Origin: Sphingosinicellaceae bacterium
GTDB lineage: Bacteria > Pseudomonadota > Alphaproteobacteria > Sphingomonadales > Sphingomonadaceae
Length of the DNA: 64,000 nt
NCBI GenBank assembly: GCA_019285715.1
Contig: CP079108.1
Location: 558,001-622,000, forward strand
Direction of reading: 5' to 3'
Shown piece after piece: positions 8,720 through 16,959 of the stretch. Both the position numbers and the translations under genes were made by a program. Position 1 is the first letter of the stretch. Each line of letters starts with the position of its first letter. The notes under the pieces were generated by a model. The model was given only the letters and a program-made list of their open reading frames with translations, was not told where the DNA came from and searched no databases.

Positions 8720-8791
8720 GCGTTGACGCGGGCCCAAGCGTTGACGCGGGTCGAAGCGTTGACGCGGGCAGAAGCGTTAACACAGGCTGGT
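8720..8791. repeat. 18-bp tandem repeat, three good copies plus one decayed
   Basis: Units gcgttgacgcgggNNNaa start at 8720, 8738 and 8756; a fourth at 8774 is degenerate (gcgttaacacagg). The last three variable bases differ per unit while the rest is constant. It lies between the divergent COQ9 and rpsU starts, so it spans their promoter region. Repeated binding sites or slippage are both possible. Confidence 0.8.
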
Positions 8792-8914
8792 CACGCACCC
8801 GGGGCTCTGCTATGGCCCCGCCCTTCGCGTTCGCCGACTCGTGGTCGACGGGCGTTCAACCCAATGACAAGCGCACGCCATGCTGAGGCGCGACGCGTGA
8901 ATGGAGTGTACGGC

Positions 8915-9121
8915 TTGCAGATCGTAGTTCGCGACAACAATGTCGACCAGGCGCTGCGCGCGCTCAAGAAGAAGCTGCAGCGCGAAGGCGTCTACCGCGA
9001 GATGAAGCTGCGCCGTCACTACGAGAAGCCGAGCGAGAAGCGCGCCCGTGAAAAGGCTGCCGCCGTCCGCCGCGCCCGCAAGCTCGAGCGCAAGCGCGCC
9101 GAGCGCGACGGCGCCAAGTAG
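8915..9121 (+). CDS. rpsU: 30S ribosomal protein S21
   Basis: Small-subunit protein needed for translation initiation. 68 residues: [20 protein letters not shown] and [16 protein letters not shown] match S21 from start to end, with a Lys/Arg-rich C-terminal helix. The family begins MQI-V-RDNNV, which places the start at the TTG at 8915; GGAG sits 8 bases before it. Upstream in-frame GTG codons would add residues no S21 has. The FKBP gene starts 5 bases after its stop. Confidence 0.95.
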   Translation: MQIVVRDNNVDQALRALKKKLQREGVYREMKLRRHYEKPSEKRAREKAAAVRRARKLERKRAERDGAK

Positions 9122-9126
9122 CACCC

Positions 9127-9642
9127 ATGGCCTCGAACGCGCCGGGTGTCCGGCCGTCGTCGTACACCGGCCGCTGGATCGTCATCGGCCTCGTCGTCGC
9201 GGCGCTGGTCGGGCTGCTGGTCTGGGTCGGCACCAGGACTGCTGTCGACGCGGTTCGGCCTGCCGACATGGCTTACCTTAAGCATAACCGGGAGAAACCG
9301 GGCGTGATCACCACACCGAGCGGCCTGCAGTACGAAGTCATCACCGAGGGCAAGGGCACGCGCCCGGCGCGCACCGACACGGTCGCGGTCCAGTACGAAG
9401 GCAAGTTGATCGACGGCACCGTCTTCGATTCGAGCTACCAGCGTGGCCAGCCGGCGGTGTTCCCGCTCGACCAGGTCATCCCCGGCTGGACCGAAGGCGT
9501 CCAGCTGATGACTCCTGGGTCGAAGTACCGCTTCACCATCCCAGCGGCGCTCGGCTACGGTGCCAAGGGTGCGGGCGGCGTCATCCCGCCGAACGCGGTG
9601 CTGCTGTTCGACATCGAGTTGATCGCGATCAAGGGCAAGTAG
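9127..9642 (+). CDS. FKBP-type peptidyl-prolyl isomerase, membrane-anchored
   Basis: 171 residues. A transmembrane helix (about residues 19-36, IVIGLVVAALVGLLVWVG) anchors the protein, leaving an FKBP domain in the periplasm: TPSGLQYEVITEGKG, VQYEGKLIDGTVFDSSY, the active-site loops VIPGWTEGVQLM and IPAALGYG, and a VLLFDIELIAI end strand. It catalyses prolyl isomerisation and probably helps envelope protein folding. It starts 5 bases after rpsU and may share its transcript. Confidence 0.93.
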   Translation: MASNAPGVRPSSYTGRWIVIGLVVAALVGLLVWVGTRTAVDAVRPADMAYLKHNREKPGVITTPSGLQYEVITEGKGTRPARTDTVAVQYEGKLIDGTVFDSSYQRGQPAVFPLDQVIPGWTEGVQLMTPGSKYRFTIPAALGYGAKGAGGVIPPNAVLLFDIELIAIKGK

Positions 9643-9714
9643 GGTCGACTTGCCCCCCGGTCGTCACGCAGGCGACTTGCTCCGTTGTCCTGCGCCGTGC
9701 CAAACGCACGCGCA

Positions 9715-10377
9715 GTGACCAAGTTTACACCCCCAGCCGCCGCCACGACTCCCGCCCGCCGTGGCCTGATGTTCGTACTGTCGTCACCCAGCGGGGCGGG
9801 CAAGACGACGATGTCGCGCCGCCTGATGGAGGGCGACAGCGAGATCGTGATGTCGGTGTCGGTGACGACGCGGGCACCACGCCCGGGCGAGGTCGACGGG
9901 CACGATTATTACTTCATCGACGACGCCAAGTTCGACGCGATGCTGGCCAGTGGCGACCTGCTCGAATGGGCGACAGTGTTCGGGCACCGCTACGGGACGC
10001 CGCGCGAGCGGGTGCAGGCGGCGCTGCACGAGGGCCGCGACGTACTGTTCGACATCGACTGGCAGGGCACCCAGCAGCTCCAGCAGACTGAGTCGGGCAG
10101 CGACCTCGTGCGGGTCTTCATCCTGCCCCCGCACATGGCCGAGCTCGAGCGCCGACTGCAATCGCGCGGCACCGACAGTGCCGCGGTCATCGCCCACCGC
10201 ATGCGCCGCGCCGCGACCGAGATCAGCCACTGGGGCGAATACGACTACATCCTGATCAACGACGATCCCGAGCAGTGCCTCGCGGAGATCAGCGCGATCC
10301 TGAAGGCGGAACGCCTGGCGCGGCGGCGGCAGCTCGGGCTGGCCGCGTTCGTCCGCGACATGCTGGCCGCGAAATGA
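9715..10377 (+). CDS. gmk: Guanylate kinase
   Basis: Phosphorylates GMP to GDP with ATP. Walker A SSPSGAGKTT, the GMP-binding TTRAPRPGEVDGHDYYF block and YGTPRERVQ are all present, as is the lid region RRLQSRGTDS. The GTG at 9715 (MTKFTPP after decoding) gives 220 residues and a 16-residue lead before RRGLMFVLSS; GTG at 9697 or TTG at 9685 are alternatives and no strong RBS decides. The stop overlaps the ATG of the DUF4893 gene. Confidence 0.95.
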   Translation: MTKFTPPAAATTPARRGLMFVLSSPSGAGKTTMSRRLMEGDSEIVMSVSVTTRAPRPGEVDGHDYYFIDDAKFDAMLASGDLLEWATVFGHRYGTPRERVQAALHEGRDVLFDIDWQGTQQLQQTESGSDLVRVFILPPHMAELERRLQSRGTDSAAVIAHRMRRAATEISHWGEYDYILINDDPEQCLAEISAILKAERLARRRQLGLAAFVRDMLAAK

Positions 10378-10967
10378 GGCGCGCCGCTGTCGTGCTCGCC
10401 CTGCTGCTGGCCACCCAGCCGGCGTGGGCCGAGCCGCGGCCGTGGCGGCAGGTGATCACCAACCCCGACCGCAAGCGCCTCGCGGAACTGTGGAAGACGT
10501 GGCAGCTGGCCAAGACCCAGGTCGCCGATGCCGGTCACGCGGCCGAGTGGACCGCGCTCGGCGACCTCGTCGAGCCGCTTGCAACCGCCGAGTTCAGTCC
10601 GCCGCCGCCGGGCCAGTACCGCTGCCGCACCGTCAAGCTCGGCACCCGCAACCCTGGGATGCCGGTGTGGGCGATGTCGGACACGACGCCGTGCCGCATC
10701 GATATCGACGGTGAAAACCTGCGCTTCGCCGACGGCGGCGGGGTCCAGCGCACCGCCGGCCTGCTGTATCCCGACGGCGAGCGCTTGATCTACCTCGGTG
10801 CGCTGACGCTCGGCGCCGAGCCCGGGCGCTTCAAGTACCGCCGCGACGGCGAGCGCGACCAGGTCGGCGTGCTCCACCGCATCGGCCGCGCCCGGTGGCG
10901 GCTGGAGCTGCCGCTGCCGAAGTGGGAATCGACCCTCGACGTCATCGACATCGTGCCCTCCCGGTAA
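10374..10967 (+). CDS. Exported DUF4893 protein
   Basis: 197 residues beginning with a signal peptide (RRAAVVLALLLATQPAWA). The mature part carries WRQVITNPDRKRLAELWKTW, a Cys pair (YRCRTVKLG...PCRIDIDGE) and a beta-rich end with YPDGERLIYLGALTLG, which is how I recognise DUF4893. Function unknown. Its ATG overlaps the gmk stop (ATGA), so it is co-translated with gmk, but I see no functional link. Confidence 0.85.
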   Translation: MRRAAVVLALLLATQPAWAEPRPWRQVITNPDRKRLAELWKTWQLAKTQVADAGHAAEWTALGDLVEPLATAEFSPPPPGQYRCRTVKLGTRNPGMPVWAMSDTTPCRIDIDGENLRFADGGGVQRTAGLLYPDGERLIYLGALTLGAEPGRFKYRRDGERDQVGVLHRIGRARWRLELPLPKWESTLDVIDIVPSR

Positions 10968-10985
10968 GCTCGCCTAAACCCGCCC

Positions 10986-12284
10986 TCACTTCTCCCGAAA
11001 CGCATTGTCCGTGAGCTTGGTCACCGGCGTCAGCAGGTAGCTCAGCACCGAGCGCTTGTGGCCGAGCAGGTCGACCTGCGCGACCATACCCGAACCGACC
11101 GGCAGCGGCCGCCCGTCCTGCCCCTTGAGCGCCTGCCCCGCCGTCCGCACCCGCACCGCATAGTGGCTCTCGCCGGTGCGCTCGTCGACGATGGCGTCGG
11201 GCGAGATGCGCTCGACCGTGCCGGCCAGCGACCCGTACACCGAATAGTCGTAGGCAGTGAGCTTGACGGTGGCGCGCTGGCCCGGATGGACGAAGGCAAC
11301 GTCGGCCGGCTTGACCTGTGCCTCGACGACGAGGGCGTCGCCGCGCGGCACGATCTCGACCAGCGGCTCACCTGGCCGCAGGCTGCCGCCGACCGTTGCG
11401 ACGAGGACGCGGTTCACGGTCCCGGCCACCGGGGCGCGGACGACGGTGCGGCTCAGCCGGTCCCTGGCGGCGGGCAGCGCGACGCCCTGCGCGGCAAGGT
11501 CGGCGCGCGCCTGCACCAGTTGCTCCGACGCCTGCGCGCGGAAGCGGTCACCGACCCCGCGCAGCCCCGCGCTGGCCTCGGCGACGGCAGCGTGGGCGCG
11601 GCGAACGGCGAGCGCGGCACCGACGCCGGCGCCGCGGGCCTGGTCGAGGCTGGCGCTGGCGCGGAGCAGGGTGATGCGCGGCTCGATACCCTTGTCGACG
11701 AGCGGCGCAACCATCGCCACCTCCTGCGCCGCGAGCGCCGCTGCCGATCCGCGCGACGCCGCCTCGGACTGCGCCTCGCCGAGCATGCGCTCCGCCTGCG
11801 CCAGCTTTGCCGCCTCGATCGCGGTGCTGGCGGCCGCCTCGTCCCGGCGGGCGGCATAGAGCGCGCGCTCGGTGGCGGCGAGTTCGGGGGCGGCGGCGAA
11901 CACCGGGGCATGGCCGCCGACCTCCGCCGACAGCCGGGCGACGCGGACCGCGAGCGCATCATAGGCGGCGCTGGTGCGGCCATAGTCGGCACCGACCTGC
12001 CCCCGGTCGAGGCGGATCAGCGGCTGGCCCGCGACCACGATGGTCCCCGGCCGGACCAGGATCTCGGCGACGATGCCGCCCTCGAGATTGGACACGACCT
12101 GCAACTGGCTGGCGGGCACGACGCGGCCCTGGGCGCTGGCGACCTCGTCGACGCGGGCGAGGCCGGCCCACAGGATCGTCGCGAAGGTGAGGGCGGCGAC
12201 GGCCCACAGCAGCCAGCGTGAGACGCGGGCGGGCTCGAGCGCGGGGGGGTGGGCGTCGTAGGTGAGGGCGTCTGTTGCTGCCAT
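10986..12284 (-). CDS. HlyD-family membrane fusion protein of type I secretion
   Basis: Periplasmic adaptor linking the inner membrane ABC exporter to TolC. 432 residues from the ATG at 12284, which has GGAGAG 7 bases upstream. One N-terminal helix (WLLWAVAALTFATILWAGLA), a lipoyl half (VVSNLEGGIVAEILV), about 200 Ala-rich residues forming the alpha-hairpin, the second lipoyl half (TVVRAPVAGTVNRVLV) and the beta-barrel with YSVYGSLAGTVERISPDA. The open frame extends to 12332 only because a palindromic repeat happens to encode MFMGPRLRGDD; that part is not protein. Last gene of a tolC-ABC-HlyD operon. Confidence 0.93.
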   Translation of the reverse strand: MAATDALTYDAHPPALEPARVSRWLLWAVAALTFATILWAGLARVDEVASAQGRVVPASQLQVVSNLEGGIVAEILVRPGTIVVAGQPLIRLDRGQVGADYGRTSAAYDALAVRVARLSAEVGGHAPVFAAAPELAATERALYAARRDEAAASTAIEAAKLAQAERMLGEAQSEAASRGSAAALAAQEVAMVAPLVDKGIEPRITLLRASASLDQARGAGVGAALAVRRAHAAVAEASAGLRGVGDRFRAQASEQLVQARADLAAQGVALPAARDRLSRTVVRAPVAGTVNRVLVATVGGSLRPGEPLVEIVPRGDALVVEAQVKPADVAFVHPGQRATVKLTAYDYSVYGSLAGTVERISPDAIVDERTGESHYAVRVRTAGQALKGQDGRPLPVGSGMVAQVDLLGHKRSVLSYLLTPVTKLTDNAFREK

Positions 12285-12299
12285 CGTCTCTCTCCGGTT

Positions 12300-12413
12300 G
12301 TCATCCCCGCGCAGGCGGGGGCCCATGAACACCGCTATTCGCCGTCGCGGTCGACCGGCGGCGCATCGTCTCGACTAGCGGTGATCATGGGTCCCCGCCT
12401 GCGCGGGGATGAC
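12300..12413. repeat. Palindromic intergenic repeat, 33-bp-arm family (copy 1)
   Basis: Inverted arms at 12300-12330 and 12384-12413 share the core ccccgcgcaggcgggg and the edges tgtcat...cccatga. The spacer is about 53 bases, longer than in other copies. It lies inside the secretion operon between the ABC stop (12448) and the HlyD start (12284). A stable hairpin here could shape mRNA decay or relative expression of the two genes; that is inference. Confidence 0.85.
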
Positions 12414-12447
12414 ACCGAATGCTTGGCACCGCGCCGCTGCACGCCCC

Positions 12448-14202
12448 TCAGTTCACCGCCAGCGACTTCAGCACGTCATCTCGCGGCCCGACCGCGACGA
12501 TCTTCCCCCGGTCGAGGATGATCACCCGGTCGACCAGCCGCAGCATCGACTGGCGGTGCGTGACCAGCACCACCGTCCGCCCCGCCAGCTCGGGCTCCAG
12601 CCGCGCGATCAACGCATTCTCCGACTGGATATCCATCGCGGAAGTCGGCTCGTCGAACAGCATGATCGGACGTTCGTGAGCCAGCGCCCGGGCGATCGCG
12701 ATCGACTGGCGCTGGCCGCCCGACAGGCCCTCGCCGCGGTCGGCAAGCCGCAGGTCGTAGCCGTTCGCCAGCTGCCCGATGAAGTCGTGGGTGCCGCTGA
12801 GCTTTGCCGCCCGGAGCACGGCCGCGCCGTCCACCGCAGCCTCCCCCAGGTCGATGTTCTCGCGCACCGAGCCGCTGAGCAGCATCACGTCCTGCAGGAC
12901 CGCGCCGATGTTGCGGCGGAGGTCGTCGGGGTGGAGCTGGCGGACGTCGGCGTCGTCGATCAGCACCGCGCCTTCCTCGGCATGGTACAGCCCGAGCAGC
13001 AGGCGGCCGATCGTCGACTTGCCGCTGCCGACCCGGCCGATCACCGCGACGCGCTCGCCGGGCTCGATGCGGAACGACACGTCGTCGAGCGCGCGCGCCG
13101 TCGCGCCGGGGTATTTGAACACGACGTTCCGGAACTCGATGCCACCGTCGAGTTTGTCACGGCGCAGGTAGTTGCCGCTGGTCTCGCCGCTCGCCTGCAT
13201 CAGCCGGTCGATCGCCGCGTAGGCCGAGCGGGTGTGGCTGAGCCGGGTCAGCAGCGCCGCGATCTGGGCCAGCGGCGCGACGCAGCGTCCGACCAGGATC
13301 GAACAGGCGATCAACCCGCCCATGCTCAGCGACTGGTGCGCGATCATCGCGACCCCGGCGACGACGGTGGCGACATAGGCGACCTGCTGGGCCGAGGCGG
13401 CGACGTTGATGCCGGCCGCCGCGACCAGCCGCTGGCGCAGCGACGACGCGGCATGGTCGTCGACCGCGCTCGCCCAGCGCCGGGCGAGAAGGGGGCCGGC
13501 CGAGGACGACTTGATCGTCTCCAGCCCGGAGATCGCCTCGACCAGCACGCCCTGCTTCGACATGCCCTGGTTGAGGCCCTGCACCGCGAGGCGAGCCAGC
13601 AGGGGTTGCGTCGCCAGTCCGACGAGGACGACGAGCGGGATCAGCACCAGCGGTACCATCACCAGCCAGCCGCCGATCGCCCAGATCACGACACCGAACA
13701 GCAGGATGAACGGCACGTCGACGACCGCGGTGAGCGTGGCGGAGGCGAAGAAGTCGCGCAGCGCCTCGAACTCGCGGAGCAGCCCGGCGAAGGCACCGCT
13801 AGAGCCCGAGCGATCACCGAGCTTCATGCCGAGCATGCGCTCGAAGATCGCGGTGCCGACGACGCGGTCGATGCGGCTGCCGGCGATGTCGATGAAATAG
13901 CCGCGCAACGTCCGCAGCACGAAGTCGAACACCACGACGATGCCGACGCCGATGGTCAGCGCGACCAGCGAGTCGATCGCGTTGTTGGGGACGATGCGGT
14001 TGTACACCGTCATCGAGAACAGGCTCGTCGCCAGTCCGAACAGGTTGACCAGCACGGCGGCCAGCGCGACCTGCAGGTACAGGCTGCGGCTGTCGCGGAT
14101 CGGCCCGGTCAGCCACTCGGCGAGGCGCGGCTCTGGGGCCGCGTGAACCTGGCCGGTCAGGCGCGGCGCATCCGTCGTTGGGGTCATCGGGGTCATCCTC
14201 AC
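12448..14202 (-). CDS. Type I secretion ABC permease/ATPase
   Basis: Exporter ATPase that energises secretion of unfolded substrates, often RTX or adhesin proteins. 584 residues: a membrane domain (VNLFGLATSLFSMTVYNRIVPN, about residues 50-330, six helices), then the ATPase with Walker A GRVGSGKST, signature LSGGQRQ, Walker B IMLFDEPTSAMD and His-loop LVTHR. The region resembles the LssB/LapB branch, but the N-terminal C39-like peptidase domain of about 130 residues that branch normally carries is absent. The GTG at 14202 overlaps the tolC stop; ATG at 14196 or 14187 is equally possible. Confidence 0.93.
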   Translation of the reverse strand: MRMTPMTPTTDAPRLTGQVHAAPEPRLAEWLTGPIRDSRSLYLQVALAAVLVNLFGLATSLFSMTVYNRIVPNNAIDSLVALTIGVGIVVVFDFVLRTLRGYFIDIAGSRIDRVVGTAIFERMLGMKLGDRSGSSGAFAGLLREFEALRDFFASATLTAVVDVPFILLFGVVIWAIGGWLVMVPLVLIPLVVLVGLATQPLLARLAVQGLNQGMSKQGVLVEAISGLETIKSSSAGPLLARRWASAVDDHAASSLRQRLVAAAGINVAASAQQVAYVATVVAGVAMIAHQSLSMGGLIACSILVGRCVAPLAQIAALLTRLSHTRSAYAAIDRLMQASGETSGNYLRRDKLDGGIEFRNVVFKYPGATARALDDVSFRIEPGERVAVIGRVGSGKSTIGRLLLGLYHAEEGAVLIDDADVRQLHPDDLRRNIGAVLQDVMLLSGSVRENIDLGEAAVDGAAVLRAAKLSGTHDFIGQLANGYDLRLADRGEGLSGGQRQSIAIARALAHERPIMLFDEPTSAMDIQSENALIARLEPELAGRTVVLVTHRQSMLRLVDRVIILDRGKIVAVGPRDDVLKSLAVN

Positions 14203-15635
14203 AGCGTGATGTCGAGCTTGATGCCGAGCACCGGGAGCATCTCGCCGGTGCGCGCCAGCAGGGCGTAGCGGGCGACGTCGAGGTCGACGCTACCCTGCAA
14301 CAGCGCGGCAGCGGCGGACTGGAACTCCTGCTCGGCGCGCAGCAGCTCGATCAGCGTGCCGCGCGACACCCGGAACTGCTCGACGTACGCATCGCGCACG
14401 CGGCGGTTGGCAACGTAGGCGGTTTCGAGGCTGGCGGCGGAGCGGGTCAGCGCGGCGACGTCGGCGAAGGCGGACGCCGCGTCGCGCTCGCTGTTGCCAG
14501 CTTGATAATCGGCGTTGGCGGCGGCGGCGCGGGACTTCGCGGCGGCCTCGGCGACGACGCCGCGCTGGTGGCCGCCGGCGAACAGGCTCTGGCGCAGCGT
14601 GAGTTGTCCGCGGACCTCGTAGTCGGAGCCGGTGAACACGTCGTAGCGGGTCGCGGCGATCCCGGCCGACAGGCGCGGCAGGCCGTCGGCGTGGGCCGCG
14701 CGCCAGTCACGCCGGGCAGCGGTGGCGAGGCTCAATGCGGCGACGACGGCGGGTGACTTTCGCGCCATCGCGGCGGCGGCGTCCAGGCTGTGGGCGGCGG
14801 ATTCGGGGGCGAGCGGGCGCGGCAGTTGTGCCGGGGCTTCGACTCCGAACGCCTCGCGGTACCGTGCCAGCGCCTGCCCGAGCTTGCGGTCGTAGCGCGC
14901 CGCCAGCCCGAGCGTGTCGGCGAGCATCGCTTCGGCGCGCGCGATGTCCCCGCCGGCGCCGAGGCCCTGGTCGACGCGGGCGCGGACCTGGTCGAGGATC
15001 GCCTGCTGACGCTCGGTCGCAGCGGCTTCGAGGTCGACCAGCAGCCGCGCCGCGACGACGTCGTACCAGGCTTCGACGCCGCTTAGCGCCGTGTCGGCGG
15101 CGGTGCGCTCGACCTCGGCGCGGGCGGCGTCGATGCGGGCGCTGGCGGCGGCGATGCGGTTGCCGGTGGCGCCAAAGTCGAACAGCAACTGGTCGCCGTT
15201 GGCCAGCGCATCGGTCCGGCCGCGCGGCTGCAGGCTCTCGACGATGGTGTCGCTGGTGTGGAAATCGCGCGCCAGTTGCCGGCTCGCGACGAGGCTGACG
15301 TCGAGCTGCGGGAACAGGCCGGAGCGGACCTGGGTCCGCACCCCCTGCGTCGCCTGCGCCTCGGCGATCGCGGCGGCGACGGCGGGGTGATGCGCGACCG
15401 CCTCGCCGAGCCGGTCGAGGAAGGGTTGGGCCGGGGCCGCCCCCCGGACGAAACCGAGCAGCGGATCGCGGGCGAAGTCGATGCGCTGCGGGTCGCCACT
15501 CGGGGCGGGCAGCACGAGGGTTGCGGCGGCGAGGGGTGCGGCGAGGGCGAGCCAGACAGCGCTGGCGGCGAGGGGCCAGCCCTTGCTAGGCTGTGCGCCT
15601 GCCCCGCTGAAGGAATCCGATTTGCGCGCGATCAT
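14199..15635 (-). CDS. TolC-family outer membrane channel
   Basis: Outer membrane exit duct of the type I system. About 478 residues with a signal segment (WPLAASAVWLALAAPLAAA near residues 20-38). Two TolC repeats of long Ala-rich helices follow (AVAAAIAEAQATQGVRTQVRSG and the later NSERDAASAFADVAALTRSAAS), with the QLLFDFGATGNRI and LRQSLFAGGHQRG strand regions typical of the family. The ATG at 15635 is the last start that keeps the signal peptide. It overlaps the start of the divergent M20 gene (15622) by 14 bases. First gene of the secretion operon. Confidence 0.92.
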   Translation of the reverse strand: MIARKSDSFSGAGAQPSKGWPLAASAVWLALAAPLAAATLVLPAPSGDPQRIDFARDPLLGFVRGAAPAQPFLDRLGEAVAHHPAVAAAIAEAQATQGVRTQVRSGLFPQLDVSLVASRQLARDFHTSDTIVESLQPRGRTDALANGDQLLFDFGATGNRIAAASARIDAARAEVERTAADTALSGVEAWYDVVAARLLVDLEAAATERQQAILDQVRARVDQGLGAGGDIARAEAMLADTLGLAARYDRKLGQALARYREAFGVEAPAQLPRPLAPESAAHSLDAAAAMARKSPAVVAALSLATAARRDWRAAHADGLPRLSAGIAATRYDVFTGSDYEVRGQLTLRQSLFAGGHQRGVVAEAAAKSRAAAANADYQAGNSERDAASAFADVAALTRSAASLETAYVANRRVRDAYVEQFRVSRGTLIELLRAEQEFQSAAAALLQGSVDLDVARYALLARTGEMLPVLGIKLDITL

Positions 15636-16869
15636 TGCCATTTCAGCGCTGCTCGCCAGCACGGCGGCTGCGGCGGCACCGCCCACCGATCTCGTCGCGA
15701 TTTACCGTGATCTGCATGAGCACCCCGAGACCGCGTTCAAGGAAACCAGGTCGGCTGCGATCCTCGCCAAGGAGGCGAAGGCCGCGGGCTTCACGGTTAC
15801 GACGGGCGTCGGCAAGACCGGCGTCGTCGCAGTCTTGGTTAACGGTCCGGGGCCGGTGCTCTTAATCCGCACCGACATGGATGCGCTGCCGGTGACCGAG
15901 ACGACAGGGCTGCCCTATGCCAGCCTGACGCCGGGAACGATGCATGCCTGCGGGCACGACATCCACATGAGCAGCTGGATCGGGCTGGCGCGCTACATGT
16001 CCGAAAACCGCCAGAAATGGTCGGGCACGCTGGTAATGATCGGGCAGCCCGCCGAGGAGGGCGTCGGCGGGGCCAAGGCGATGCTCGAGGACGGGCTCTA
16101 TACGCGCTTCCCCAAGCCGCAGTTCGCGCTCGCCTTCCACGACTCCGCCAGCCTGCCCGCGGGGCAGGTCGGCATCACCGACGGCTATGCGCTGGCCAAC
16201 GTCGACTCGATCGACATGACGGTGCGCGGCATCGGCAGCCACGGCTCCGAGCCGCAGAACGGCATCGATCCCATCGTCATCGCGGCGCGCATCGTCGGCA
16301 CGCTGCAAACCCTCGTCAGCCGCGAGAACGACCCGCGCCAGCCCGCGGTCATCACCGTCGGGGCGTTCAACGGCGGCACCCGCTACAACATCATCCCCGA
16401 CGAGGCGAAGCTGATGATCACCGTCCGCAGCTACGACCCCGTCGTCCGCGAGCGGCTGATCGCGAGCATCCGCCGGGTGGCGCGCGCCGAGGCCGAGGCG
16501 GCGGGCGTGCCCGAGGCGCTGATGCCGGTGATAACCCGCGGCAACGGCAGCGAGTCGACCTTCAACACGCCCAAGATGACCGCCACCGTCACCGCCGCGC
16601 TCGACAAGGCGCTGGGCCCGGACCGGGTCAAGCGCGTGCCCGCCTCGATGGCGGCGGAGGACTTCGGCGCGTTCTCGCGCGGCCTCGGCGTCGAGAGCAC
16701 GATGTTCTGGGTCGGCGCCCAGCCGCAGGCGACGTGGGATGCGGCCGGCGGCGATGTCCGCAAGCTGCCCGGCCTGCACAGCGCCAAGTTCGCGCCCGAT
16801 CCCGCCCCGACGCTGGCGACTGCGGTCAAGGCGATGGCGGCGGCGGCACTGTCTATCGTTGGAAAGTAA
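15622..16869 (+). CDS. Exported M20-family amidohydrolase/peptidase
   Basis: Zinc hydrolase of the aminoacylase/IAA-amino acid hydrolase group, 415 residues. Decoded from the TTG at 15622 it begins with a signal peptide (RAIIAISALLASTAAAA), so it acts in the periplasm. GAAGGA lies 8 bases before the TTG. Motifs: LHEHPETAFKET, metal ligands in HACGHDIHMSS, the general base region GQPAEEGVGGA and the dimerisation domain GSHGSEPQNGIDP. Starts are head-to-head and overlapping with tolC, an unusual arrangement. Natural substrate unknown. Confidence 0.92.
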   Translation: MRAIIAISALLASTAAAAAPPTDLVAIYRDLHEHPETAFKETRSAAILAKEAKAAGFTVTTGVGKTGVVAVLVNGPGPVLLIRTDMDALPVTETTGLPYASLTPGTMHACGHDIHMSSWIGLARYMSENRQKWSGTLVMIGQPAEEGVGGAKAMLEDGLYTRFPKPQFALAFHDSASLPAGQVGITDGYALANVDSIDMTVRGIGSHGSEPQNGIDPIVIAARIVGTLQTLVSRENDPRQPAVITVGAFNGGTRYNIIPDEAKLMITVRSYDPVVRERLIASIRRVARAEAEAAGVPEALMPVITRGNGSESTFNTPKMTATVTAALDKALGPDRVKRVPASMAAEDFGAFSRGLGVESTMFWVGAQPQATWDAAGGDVRKLPGLHSAKFAPDPAPTLATAVKAMAAAALSIVGK

Positions 16870-16903
16870 GCGCTAGTGTCCGAGAACGAACGTGGCGGGT
16901 GAC

Positions 16904-16915
16904 GTTTACGTAAAC
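16904..16915. promoter_or_regulatory. Perfect 12-bp palindrome upstream of the aldehyde dehydrogenase
   Basis: GTTTACGTAAAC is a perfect dyad 45 bases before the ALDH start. From memory it resembles MerR-type LiuR operators (TTTACGTAAAC core) that control branched-chain acyl-CoA catabolism. No liuR gene is in the window, so assignment is tentative; it is a good operator candidate. Confidence 0.5.
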
Positions 16916-16959
16916 CGGTGCTAAAAACCGCTCAAAATAAAACCTTGGGAGACGTTGCG

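Noticed and set aside
8692-8798. N-terminal extension of COQ9 encoded by the 18-bp repeats
   Set aside because: The extension is repetitive, lacks an RBS and is not part of the COQ9 family.
12299-12332. MFMGPRLRGDD as N-terminus of the HlyD protein
   Set aside because: These residues come from the palindromic repeat; a real start with RBS lies at 12284.
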